Below, piece by piece: positions 1-5,723 of a DNA stretch of 8,601 nucleotides. The notes below the pieces were generated by a model that saw nothing but the letters and a program-made list of their open reading frames with translations, had not been told where the DNA came from and did no database searches. The stretch lies in assembly GCA_023450775.1 (NCBI GenBank), contig JAEXGP010000123.1, forward strand, positions 1-8,601, written 5' to 3'. The DNA comes from Actinomycetes bacterium. Lineage in GTDB: Bacteria > Actinomycetota > Acidimicrobiia > Acidimicrobiales > Microtrichaceae. The position numbers were made by a program, and so were the translations under genes. Numbering within the stretch: position 1 is the first letter of the stretch; each line of letters opens with the position of its first letter.

Positions 1-311
1 GCCGGGGCCTCGGCCGCAGGGGCCGGCGCCTCGGGGGCGGGAGCGGGCTCGGCCGGCGCCTCGGGCGCGGCGGCCTTCTTGGCGGCGGGCTTCTTGGCCG
101 CCGACTTCTTGGCGGGCTTCTCCTCGACGGGCTGCTCGTCGCGGATGAGGCCCTCGCGCTCGGCCTTGCGGCGGACCTGGTCCGCGTACGCGCCGTCGAG
201 CGAGGAGGAGTGGCTCTTCACCCCGTACCCGAGCGCGTTGCAGAGGTCGATGCACTCCTTGTTGGTCAAGCCGAGCTCCTTCGCGAGCTCGTAGACACGC
301 AGCTTTGCCAA
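1..311 (-). CDS. infB: Translation initiation factor IF-2, N-terminal fragment
   Basis: IF-2 is the GTPase that brings initiator fMet-tRNA to the 30S subunit and promotes 50S joining. Only the first ~103 residues are visible; the GTPase core lies beyond base 1. Residues 1-55 read (M)AKLRVYELAKELGLTNKE..., the IF2_N helical domain typical of the family start, so I take TTG at 311-309 as the start although no strong Shine-Dalgarno precedes it (only GGAA four bases upstream). From about residue 63 the sequence becomes low-complexity: Lys/Ala repeats (KPAKKSAAKKPAAKKAAA) and then an Ala/Pro/Glu-rich stretch running off the edge, as in the long disordered linkers of actinobacterial IF-2. It is the last visible gene of the rimP-nusA-ylxR-infB group. 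Identification is firm; the start codon is slightly less so. Confidence 0.93.
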   Translation of the reverse strand, partial: MAKLRVYELAKELGLTNKECIDLCNALGYGVKSHSSSLDGAYADQVRRKAEREGLIRDEQPVEEKPAKKSAAKKPAAKKAAAPEAPAEPAPAPEAPAPAAEAP

Positions 312-501
312 GACGTTCCGTTCGTTGTCAGTTCAGGTCGATGTCCCGCGGACACCGCCGTCAGGGCGCGACAGGCCCCGTTGGCGGCCCTCCATCCAAG
401 CACGGATCGGCACGGGATTCGAACCACATCCGTCACAACCACCCCGGCAACTCCACTGGTACTGCACCAGTGCAGGGCCGGAACGGCCGATGGCGGACGC
501 C
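312..501 (-). other. ylxR-infB spacer / possible infB leader with inverted repeats
   Basis: This 190-base gap is long for the normally tight ylxR-infB junction. I see no credible ORF and no TAnnnT box close to the infB start. It holds two inverted repeats. One is a perfect 7-base-pair stem, CACTGGT (454-460) with ACCAGTG (466-472), around a 5-base loop. The other is a 6-base-pair stem, ACGGAT (402-407) with ATCCGT (428-433), around 20 bases. The second encloses a TTCGAAT motif that resembles a tRNA T-loop but has no supporting stem. If transcribed with ylxR, these could form a structured infB 5' region; function is unknown. Confidence 0.4.
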
Positions 502-735
502 TCAGCCGCCGTTCCCGAACCCGGGATGGCGACGCAGGCGCTCCACGTCCGCACCAGTCAACGCCGCGCGCAGCGCCCGCGACAACGCGGCACCCACCTG
601 CCGGCTCCCGATGCAGCCCGGACCGCGGCAGAGCCAGGCACCCCGACCGGGACCGGGCCCGATCACCCCGCCCGCGCGCACGCGGACGAGCTCGGTCGCC
701 GGGGCACGGCGCCGGCAGACGACGCACGTGCGCAC
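502..735 (-). CDS. ylxR: YlxR family RNA-binding protein (DUF448)
   Basis: A small basic protein of the YlxR family, normally encoded between nusA and infB; family members bind RNA and in some bacteria modulate RNase P. The 77 residues contain the family hallmarks: an N-terminal RTCVVCRRR with a CxxC pair, ELVRV and then a Gly-rich turn, and GRGAWLC...C in the middle, followed by a helical C-terminus ending at TGA. The start is uncertain. GTG at 735-733 gives a protein starting at the conserved RTC motif, with AGGAG 12 bases upstream, which is rather far. The frame stays open upstream through an 18-base tandem repeat to the nusA stop, but contains no ATG, GTG or TTG there; a CTG at 867-865 overlapping the nusA stop is the only unusual alternative. 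Confidence 0.85.
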   Translation of the reverse strand: MRTCVVCRRRAPATELVRVRAGGVIGPGPGRGAWLCRGPGCIGSRQVGAALSRALRAALTGADVERLRRHPGFGNGG

Positions 736-770
736 CGGCGTGCGCGGCTCCTGTGTCGTGAGCTGCTCCC

Positions 771-842
771 CAGTCGGTCGCTGCGATGCAGTCGGTCGCT
801 GCGATGCAGTCGGTTGCTGCGATGCAGTCGATCGCTGCGGGG
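771..842. repeat. 18-base tandem repeat, four copies, nusA-ylxR spacer
   Basis: Four consecutive 18-base units start at 771, 789, 807 and 825. On the plus strand the unit is CAGTCGGTCGCTGCGATG. Copies 1 and 2 are identical; copy 3 has one change and copy 4 has two or three. The unit is a multiple of three, so in the ylxR frame on the minus strand it would read as repeating Gln-Arg-Pro-Thr-Ala-Ser, with no stop between the nusA terminator codon and ylxR. It fills most of the 128-base nusA-ylxR spacer. Slipped-strand expansion is the simplest origin; whether it is translated as an N-terminal extension of YlxR is not decidable here. Confidence 0.9.
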
Positions 843-863
843 CGGTGGTCCGGCGCAGCGTCG

Positions 864-2204
864 TCAGTCGGCGTCGCCGGCGGGCTCTGCGTCGCCCTCG
901 GCGAGGGCCTCCTCGGCGGCGGCCTCGAGCTCGGCCTCCACCTCTTCGGCGGCGACCTCCTCGAGCTCGGCCTCCTCCTCGTCGACCTCGGCCTCGGCGA
1001 TCACGTCGGTGACCTCCTCGACCGCTTCGGCGACGTCCGCGGACAGCTCCTCGGCCACCGCCTCCTCGACCGCCTCGACGTCGGCCTCGGCCTGCGCAGC
1101 CTCCCACTGCTCGAGCGTCCAGGCGGGCGACCCGTCGCTGGGCTGCCACATCTGCTCGCCGGTCTCGGGATCGACGATCCAGGCGCCCTCGGCGTAGGCG
1201 TCGGTGCCGTAGGTGCGCTCGTAGGCCTCCTGCTCCGCGATGTCGGTCTCGGAGCGGATGTCGATGCGCAGGCCGGTCAGGCGGGTGGCGAGGCGGGCGT
1301 TCTGGCCCTCCTTGCCGATCGCGAGCGACAGCTGGAAGTCGGGGACGATGACCTCGGCGGTCCGGCTGACCTCGTCGATGCGGACCTCCTTGACCTTCGC
1401 GGGCTGGAGGGCCTTCATCACGAAGTCGTGGCGGTCGTCGCTGAAGGGCACGATGTCGATCTTCTCGCCCCGGAGCTCGTTCACGACCATGCGGACGCGG
1501 GCACCGCGGGCGCCCACGCAGGCGCCGACGGGGTCGACGTTCGGGTCGTTCGACCAGACGGCGATCTTGGTGCGCTGCCCGGGCTCACGGGCACAGGCCT
1601 TGATCTCGACGATGCCGTCGGCGATCTCGGGCACCTCGAGCTCGAACAGGCGGCGGATGAGACCGGGGTGCGTGCGGGACACGACGATCTGCGGGCCCTT
1701 GACCGTGCGGCGGACCTCGACGATGTACGCCTTGACCCGCTCCCCCGGCTCGGGACGCTCGTAGTTGACCTGCTCGGACTGCGGCAGCAGCGCCTCGACG
1801 CGGCCCAGGTCGAGCAGGGTGTAGCGAGCGTCGGACTGCTGGATGATGCCGGTGACGATGTCGCCCTCGCGGCCCGCGTACTCCTCGTACTTGAGCTCGC
1901 GCTCCACCTCGCGGATGCGCTGCGACATGACCTGCCGGACGGTCTGCGCGGCGATGCGGCCGAAGTCGTCGGGCGTGACGTCCATCTCGGGGCCGGTCGG
2001 CAGACCCTCCTCGTCGAGCTCCTGGGCGAAGACGCGCATCTCACCGGTCTCGGTGTCGATGTTGACCCAGACGAACTCGTAGTCGTCGTTCTGCTTCTTG
2101 TAGGCCGCCTCGAGCGCCTCCGCGAGTGCGGCGAAGAGCGCGTCCTTGGAGATCCCGCGGCTCTCGGCCAGGGCGTCGAGCGCCTCCATCATCTCTGGGT
2201 TCAT
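864..2204 (-). CDS. nusA: Transcription termination/antitermination factor NusA
   Basis: NusA binds RNA polymerase and nascent RNA and controls pausing, intrinsic termination and antitermination. The 446 residues show the bacterial order: an N-terminal polymerase-binding domain (about 1-110), an S1 domain (about 113-178, starting GDIVTGIIQQ), KH1 (about 180-265, with a GARG loop at 231-234) and KH2 (about 270-320, AIGKEGQNARLA at 295-306). A linker with a WIVDPETGEQMWQPSDGSP segment leads into a highly acidic tail (about 368-446) built almost entirely of Glu, Asp, Ala and Val with no Lys or Arg. This makes it about 100 residues longer than typical actinobacterial NusA (~340). The ATG at 2204 overlaps the rimP stop as ATGA, implying translational coupling. 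Confidence 0.96.
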   Translation of the reverse strand: MNPEMMEALDALAESRGISKDALFAALAEALEAAYKKQNDDYEFVWVNIDTETGEMRVFAQELDEEGLPTGPEMDVTPDDFGRIAAQTVRQVMSQRIREVERELKYEEYAGREGDIVTGIIQQSDARYTLLDLGRVEALLPQSEQVNYERPEPGERVKAYIVEVRRTVKGPQIVVSRTHPGLIRRLFELEVPEIADGIVEIKACAREPGQRTKIAVWSNDPNVDPVGACVGARGARVRMVVNELRGEKIDIVPFSDDRHDFVMKALQPAKVKEVRIDEVSRTAEVIVPDFQLSLAIGKEGQNARLATRLTGLRIDIRSETDIAEQEAYERTYGTDAYAEGAWIVDPETGEQMWQPSDGSPAWTLEQWEAAQAEADVEAVEEAVAEELSADVAEAVEEVTDVIAEAEVDEEEAELEEVAAEEVEAELEAAAEEALAEGDAEPAGDAD

Positions 2205-2788
2205 GGCGTGGCCTCTGTTTCGTCGGTCCGGTCGGATGCGGGCGGTTCGGGTTCGTCGGTGTCGTCGGCGCCGGCGCTCGGCGCGGACGGCCCGGGCTTC
2301 GACGTGCGCTTGGCGCCGCCCTTGCCGGGCTTCGGGGCGGCCTCCCACACGAACACGGTGTGGGCGGAGGTGACGTCGTCGGTGCGGACGGTGCGGTCCT
2401 GGCCGTCGTCGGACGTGACGGTGATCGTCCCGTCGCCGACGGCGCTCAGCGTGCCCTCCAGGCGGCGATCGCCCTCGATGCCGGGCCGCAGCTTGACCTT
2501 GACCCGCTCGCCGACGGCGCCCTGCAGGTGCTCGGGGGTGCGGAGCTTGCGCTCCAGGCCCGGGCTGGAGACCTCGAGCAGCGAGGTCGACCCGAAGGAG
2601 CCGTCCTCGTCCATGGAGCGGGAGATCCGCCGGGATGCGTCGGACAGGGTGTCGACGTCCACACCGCCCGGGCGGTCGAGGAGGACCCGCAGCGTCCCGC
2701 TGGCGTCCTCGATGTCGTACACGGCGACGCCCAGCTCGTCGGCCACGGGCGCGACGAGGCGCGCGAGCCGATCAGCGGTCGTGGTCAC
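2201..2788 (-). CDS. rimP: Ribosome maturation factor RimP
   Basis: RimP helps assemble the 30S ribosomal subunit. The protein is 195 residues: an N-terminal alpha/beta domain (about 1-85) with the diagnostic LEVSSPGLERKL at 71-82, then an Sm-like beta domain (about 90-150, ending HTVFVWE). The last ~45 residues are an extra disordered tail, first basic (PKPGKGGAKRTSKP) then acidic, beyond the usual 150-170 residues. The GTG start at 2788 is well supported by a strong AGGAGGT five bases upstream. It is the first gene of the rimP-nusA-ylxR-infB group and overlaps nusA by four bases. A structured leader precedes it. Confidence 0.95.
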   Translation of the reverse strand: MTTTADRLARLVAPVADELGVAVYDIEDASGTLRVLLDRPGGVDVDTLSDASRRISRSMDEDGSFGSTSLLEVSSPGLERKLRTPEHLQGAVGERVKVKLRPGIEGDRRLEGTLSAVGDGTITVTSDDGQDRTVRTDDVTSAHTVFVWEAAPKPGKGGAKRTSKPGPSAPSAGADDTDEPEPPASDRTDETEATP

Positions 2789-2793
2789 CGTGC

Positions 2794-2800
2794 ACCTCCT
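2794..2800 (-). promoter_or_regulatory. Strong Shine-Dalgarno site of rimP
   Basis: AGGAGGT on the minus strand, five bases before the GTG at 2788. It fixes the rimP start and contrasts with proS, the hydrolase and ispG in this window, which have no such site and look leaderless. Confidence 0.85.
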
Positions 2801-2825
2801 GCCGTCGCTCGATCGTCACCTCATC

Positions 2826-2895
2826 GCCGGGCTGGTCCCGGCGTCCGGACCATGCAAAAGGCGTGGGCAACGCCCACGCCTCCCGGAATCCGGAC
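2826..2895 (-). promoter_or_regulatory. Structured rimP leader with nested and competing hairpins
   Basis: Reading on the minus strand, GTCCGGA (2895-2889) can pair with TCCGGAC (2849-2843) as a 7-base-pair outer stem that encloses the terminator-like hairpin at 2859-2881. The same upstream arm can instead fold locally (CCGGA-T-TCCGG, 2893-2883). A third perfect 6-base-pair hairpin, GCCGGG/CCCGGC, lies at 2826-2842. The mutually exclusive pairings around a hairpin with a short T run look like an attenuator or protein-responsive leader. The downstream genes rimP and nusA are known to be feedback-controlled in E. coli, so control at this point is plausible but inferred; no conserved leader family is claimed. 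Confidence 0.5.
2856..2881 (-). terminator. Intrinsic-terminator-like hairpin upstream of rimP
   Basis: A perfect 10-base-pair stem, AGGCGTGGGC (on the minus strand 2881-2872) with GCCCACGCCT (2868-2859), closes a three-base loop. It is followed by TTT, making TTTT with the last stem base. Orientation fits termination on the minus strand. It sits 68 bases before rimP and about 140 bases past the proS stop, so it could end proS transcripts or act inside the rimP leader. A separate hairpin next to the proS stop makes the second reading attractive. Confidence 0.65.
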
Positions 2896-2901
2896 AGGGG
2901 G

Positions 2902-2907
2902 AGCATA
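2902..2907 (-). promoter_or_regulatory. Candidate -10 box for the rimP operon
   Basis: TATGCT on the minus strand matches the TAnnnT consensus of the primary sigma factor. A transcript starting about seven bases on would begin near 2895, exactly at the first arm of the leader structure. No convincing -35 hexamer lies 16-18 bases upstream, so the call rests on the -10 match and position. Confidence 0.4.
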
Positions 2908-2930
2908 GCGGGTACAGGGCACTCCTCGCG

Positions 2931-2969
2931 GATCGCGCCCGCAGATCGCGCTGGCGGATCGCGCTGGCG
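2931..2969. repeat. Short 13-base tandem repeat in the proS-rimP spacer
   Basis: GATCGCGCTGGCG occurs exactly twice in tandem (2944-2956 and 2957-2969), preceded by a degenerate third unit (2931-2943, first eight bases matching). It lies just upstream of the candidate rimP -10 box, roughly in the promoter-upstream region. It may be simple GC-rich slippage; a regulator site cannot be excluded. Confidence 0.6.
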
Positions 2970-2982
2970 GGTCGGCCGGTCG

Positions 2983-3007
2983 GCCGGCCGGGCACGAGCC
3001 GGCCGGC
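2983..3007 (-). terminator. GC-rich hairpin just past the proS stop
   Basis: A perfect 9-base-pair stem, GCCGGCCGG (2983-2991) with CCGGCCGGC (2999-3007), and a 7-base loop, starting 12 bases after the proS stop codon. There is no T run, as is common for hairpin terminators of high-GC actinobacteria. Alternatively it is chance pairing in a very GC-rich spacer. Confidence 0.45.
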
Positions 3008-3019
3008 GCGGGCGAGGCG

Positions 3020-4441
3020 TCAGTAGGCGCGGGCGACCACGGCGACCAGGTCCGGCTCGTCGACCGACATCGGGACACCGCCGTCGGCGGTCACCAGACA
3101 GCGCACGGTGACCGCGTCGCGGGCGAGCTGCGCCACTCCCCCGTCGGCCAGGGCCGCCCACGGGACGCGGGCGAAGCCGGTGGCCGCCGCGGCGGCGGCG
3201 TCCTCGACGGTCGTGACGTCCACCGTGCGCGACTCGCGCAGCTGGAGCGCCTGGTCGAGCATGTCGCGCTGGATCTCGTCCAGCAGGCCCGGCACCAGGC
3301 CGGTCAGCCCGGCGATCGGCGTCGGCACCTTGCCGTCCCGGTCGCGGCGCACGACCGTGACCTGCCCCTCGGCCAGGTCGCGAGGACCCACCTCGATGCG
3401 GACCGGCACGCCCTTGAGCTCCCAATCGGTCGCCCGGCGGCCGAACGGCGTGCTCACGCGGTCGTCGAGCTTGGCCCGCACGCCCGCCGCGCTCAGCTCG
3501 GTGACCAGGTCACGGGCGGCGTCGGACACCGAACCGTCCTCGTCGCGCACGACGAGCACGACGGCCTGGACCGCCGCCAGCCGGGGCGGCACCCGGAGCC
3601 CGGCGTCGTCGCCGTGGGCCATGATCAGCCCGCCCATCATGCGGGTGGACGTGCCCCAGGACGTGGTCCAGCACAGCTGCTGGGTGCCGGACTCGTCCAG
3701 GTAGTCGATCTCGAAGGCCCGGGCGAAGTTCTGGCCGAGCTCGTGGCTGGTCCCCATCTGCAGGGCCTTGCCGTCGCCCATCATCGCCTCGCACGCGAGC
3801 GTGTTGATCGCCCCGGCGAAGCGCTCCTCGGGGATCTTCACACCGGTGATCACCGGGATGGCGAGCACCTCGACCATGAAGTCGCGATAGACGTCCGAGA
3901 GGATGTAGCGGGCGTACTCGCGTGCGTCCTCCTCGGTGGCGTGGGCGGTGTGGCCCTCCTGCCAGAGGAACTCGCTCGTGCGCAGGAACGTGCGGGGCCG
4001 CAGCTCCCAGCGCACGACGTTGGCCCACTGGTTCAGCAGCAGCGGCAGGTCCCGGTAGGACTGGACCCACTTCGCCATGAACTCGCCGATCACGGTCTCG
4101 GACGTGGGGCGGACGACGACCGGCTCCTCGAGCTCCTTGCCGCCACCGATCGTGACGACGGCCAGCTCGGGGCTGAAGCCCTCGACGTGCTCGGCCTCGC
4201 GCTGCAGGTACGACTCGGGGATGAAGAGCGGGAAGTAGGCGTTCTCGGCGCCGGCCGCCTTGATGCGGGCGTCGACCTCGTCGACCATCCGCTCCCAGAG
4301 GGCGTAGGCGTACGGCCGGATGACCATGGTCCCGCGCACCGGGCCGTTGTCGGCCAGCTCCGCCTTGTTGAGCACGTCCTGGTACCAGCGGGGGAAGTCC
4401 TCGGCCCGGGGCGTGAGCACCGGCGCCTTCTGCTTTGCCAT
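3020..4441 (-). CDS. proS: Prolyl-tRNA synthetase, short archaeal/eukaryote-type
   Basis: A class II aminoacyl-tRNA synthetase that charges tRNA-Pro with proline in the cytoplasm. The 473 residues carry the class II core: RPTSE (111-115), motif 2 (RWELRPRTFLRTSEFLWQEGHTAH, about 144-167) and motif 3 (about 260-291, WGTSTRMMGG...GLRVPPRLAAVQ). An anticodon-binding domain follows (about 292-395), then a C-terminal domain ending in the characteristic Ala-Arg-Ala-Tyr. Motifs 2 and 3 are about 100 residues apart, so the large INS editing domain of E. coli-type ProRS is absent. The C-terminal domain, zinc-bound by four cysteines in several relatives, keeps only Cys448. ATG at 4441 is chosen because MAKQKAPVLTPRAEDF matches the family start and a -10-like TAGGCT sits eight bases before it; there is no Shine-Dalgarno. 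Confidence 0.96.
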   Translation of the reverse strand: MAKQKAPVLTPRAEDFPRWYQDVLNKAELADNGPVRGTMVIRPYAYALWERMVDEVDARIKAAGAENAYFPLFIPESYLQREAEHVEGFSPELAVVTIGGGKELEEPVVVRPTSETVIGEFMAKWVQSYRDLPLLLNQWANVVRWELRPRTFLRTSEFLWQEGHTAHATEEDAREYARYILSDVYRDFMVEVLAIPVITGVKIPEERFAGAINTLACEAMMGDGKALQMGTSHELGQNFARAFEIDYLDESGTQQLCWTTSWGTSTRMMGGLIMAHGDDAGLRVPPRLAAVQAVVLVVRDEDGSVSDAARDLVTELSAAGVRAKLDDRVSTPFGRRATDWELKGVPVRIEVGPRDLAEGQVTVVRRDRDGKVPTPIAGLTGLVPGLLDEIQRDMLDQALQLRESRTVDVTTVEDAAAAAATGFARVPWAALADGGVAQLARDAVTVRCLVTADGGVPMSVDEPDLVAVVARAY

Positions 4442-4449
4442 GGCGGCGG

Positions 4450-4455
4450 AGCCTA
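4450..4455 (-). promoter_or_regulatory. Candidate -10 box for leaderless proS
   Basis: TAGGCT on the minus strand ends eight bases before the proS ATG, so transcription would start at or within two or three bases of the A of ATG, giving a leaderless mRNA. No Shine-Dalgarno is present, in agreement. The -35 region is not recognisable. Confidence 0.5.
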
Positions 4456-4500
4456 CCGGCGGCCCGGAGCACCCGACGCGGCCGGTTCCGGTCCCGCAGA

Positions 4501-4610
4501 CCGTGTGCGGGAAACGCCCGCCACGGGCACGTGCCACACACGATCGCCCGGCCCCGCCGAACGTGTGCGGGAAACGCCCGCCACGGGCACCTGCCGCACA
4601 CGTTCGCCCA
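4501..4610. repeat. Two direct copies of a palindromic repeat, 60-base period
   Basis: Copies begin at 4501 and 4561. Their first 50 bases match at 45 positions (differences at unit positions 1, 31, 36, 43 and 50); the last ten bases of each 60-base unit diverge. Each unit contains a GTGTG...CACAC inverted repeat around a small inner GCCCG-CCA-CGGGC hairpin. The pair fills most of the divergent intergenic region between proS and the hydrolase gene, where both transcripts should start, so it is not a simple terminator. It may be a dispersed extragenic palindrome that duplicated in place, or a paired operator. Confidence 0.9.
4558..4606. repeat. Perfect long hairpin in the second repeat copy
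   Basis: CGAACGTGTGCGG (4558-4570) and CCGCACACGTTCG (4594-4606) form a perfect 13-base-pair stem. Between them a symmetric 5/5 internal loop leads to an inner 5-base-pair stem, GCCCG (4576-4580) with CGGGC (4584-4588), and a three-base loop. The first copy has a degraded outer stem (nine positions with one mismatch). The stem is symmetric, so strand is undefined. Confidence 0.85.
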
Positions 4611-4629
4611 GGCGCGGCGCGGGCCGTCC

Positions 4630-4635
4630 TACGCT
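4630..4635 (+). promoter_or_regulatory. Candidate -10 box for leaderless hydrolase gene
   Basis: TACGCT ends six bases before the ATG at 4642, so transcription would begin at the start codon. There is no Shine-Dalgarno. Where a -35 element would lie is the distal arm of the palindromic repeat, so whatever binds the repeat could affect this promoter. Confidence 0.5.
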
Positions 4636-4641
4636 CGCGGG

Positions 4642-5643
4642 ATGGCTCGCTCACCGCTGAAGGTCGCCGGGGCCATCGCCCTCGGCGCCGGTCTGGTCGC
4701 GATCGGCGGGATCGCCGGCGTCGGGCTGGCCGGCCGCCGGATCCGCTCCACCACGCACCCCGACACGGACCGGCTGCTCCCGCCGCCCCACGACGTGACC
4801 CACCGGACCGTCACCACCGGCGACGGCACCGAGATCCACCTGGTCGAGCGCGGCCAGGGACGTCCGCTGCTCCTGCTGCACGGCGTCACCCTCCAGTGGT
4901 GGGTCTGGGGCGCGCAGTTCAACACGCTGTCGGACCGCTACCGGGTGATCGCGTGGGACATGCGTGGCCACGGACGCTCGACGGTCGGCGGCGACGGGAT
5001 CACCCTCGAGGCGGTCGCCGACGACGTCGCTGCGGTGCTCGAGGAGCTGGACCTCACCGACGCGCTCGTCGTCGGCCACAGCATGGGCGGGATGGCGCTC
5101 GGCCGCTTCTGCGCCCGGCACCAGGACCTGATGGTCGAGCGGTGCGGCGGGCTGATGTTCCTCGACACGAGCGCCGCGCCGCTCGCGCTGCCGACGCTGC
5201 TCGAGGGCAGCACCCGAGCGCAGGAGATCGTGAGGCGCGCGGCGTACGCCGGGACGAGCCGACCTCGCCTGCGCTACGCCTGGCCCGACACGAACACGTC
5301 GCTCGTCATGGTGCGCACCGCGTTCGGCCGCGACCCGAGCGTCAAGGCGGTCGAGGACGTGCGCGAGATGCTCGCCGAGATGGACCACGACCACCTGATC
5401 GCGGCCGGGCGGGCGATCGTCGACCACGACGTCCGCAAGGACCTCACCCACGTGAAGGTGCCGGCGATGGTCGTGGTCGGTTCGGCCGACCTGCTGACCC
5501 CGGTCAACCAGTCGAAGGTGCTGCGCGACGCCATGCCGGGCTCGGTGCTGCACGTGCTGCCCGGCGTCGGCCACCAGACCATGCAGGAGGCGCCGGAGCG
5601 CTTCGCGGAGCTCGTCGACGAGCTCGCCGCCATGTCCGACTGA
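4642..5643 (+). CDS. Membrane-anchored alpha/beta-fold hydrolase
   Basis: A 333-residue alpha/beta hydrolase of unknown substrate. Residues about 8-31 form one Gly/Ala-rich hydrophobic segment followed by GRRIR, most likely a signal anchor or uncleaved signal peptide placing the enzyme at the outer face of the membrane. The core has an oxyanion-hole HG (80-81), the nucleophile elbow GHSMGG (Ser147), a plausible acid in GSADLLTP (Asp283) and the catalytic His in GVGHQ (His311), so the triad is complete. WDMRGHGRS (105-113) is typical of esterase/lipase and haloperoxidase-like members. It is the only plus-strand gene, divergent from proS and convergent with ispG, with palindromic repeats on both sides, so it is likely an insertion in the conserved cluster. 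Esterase, lipase or haloalkane-type activity cannot be told apart. Confidence 0.9.
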   Translation: MARSPLKVAGAIALGAGLVAIGGIAGVGLAGRRIRSTTHPDTDRLLPPPHDVTHRTVTTGDGTEIHLVERGQGRPLLLLHGVTLQWWVWGAQFNTLSDRYRVIAWDMRGHGRSTVGGDGITLEAVADDVAAVLEELDLTDALVVGHSMGGMALGRFCARHQDLMVERCGGLMFLDTSAAPLALPTLLEGSTRAQEIVRRAAYAGTSRPRLRYAWPDTNTSLVMVRTAFGRDPSVKAVEDVREMLAEMDHDHLIAAGRAIVDHDVRKDLTHVKVPAMVVVGSADLLTPVNQSKVLRDAMPGSVLHVLPGVGHQTMQEAPERFAELVDELAAMSD

Positions 5644-5656
5644 CCTGGCCGGTTCT

Positions 5657-5696
5657 GTGATGCTTTTCCGGGCGATTTCACCCGGAAAAGCATCAC
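5657..5696. terminator. Perfect 16-base-pair palindrome between convergent genes, probable bidirectional terminator
   Basis: GTGATGCTTTTCCGGG (5657-5672) pairs perfectly with CCCGGAAAAGCATCAC (5681-5696) around an 8-base loop. It starts 13 bases after the hydrolase stop and 27 bases after the ispG stop, the right place for a shared terminator of the two converging transcripts. No T run follows on either strand; a T4/A4 block lies inside the stem instead. Its length and perfection would also fit a mobile or dispersed palindrome. Confidence 0.75.
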
Positions 5697-5723
5697 GAAA
5701 GGATGATGGGCCCCCGTGGGTGG

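Noticed and set aside
391..480. Possible tRNA on the minus strand, suggested by GGTTCGAATCCCG
   Set aside because: The bases flanking TTCGAAT give only two T-stem pairs, and no acceptor or anticodon arm can be drawn around it.
2772..2816. Small upstream ORF (about 15 codons) overlapping the rimP start
   Set aside because: It starts at a GTG without a ribosome site and ends inside rimP; no feature beyond chance supports translation.
786..3026. Long plus-strand open frame of about 746 codons
   Set aside because: It is antisense to nusA and rimP, low-complexity, matches no family I know, and is expected from high-GC third-position bias on the opposite strand.
4501..4620. CRISPR array
   Set aside because: Only two units, directly adjacent with a 10-base divergent end and no spacer-length unique sequence; no cas genes nearby.
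4435..4641. N-terminal extension of the hydrolase using ATG 4435
   Set aside because: It would translate the palindromic repeats and bury the hydrophobic anchor; the ATG at 4642 starts directly at the anchor and has a -10 box six bases before it.
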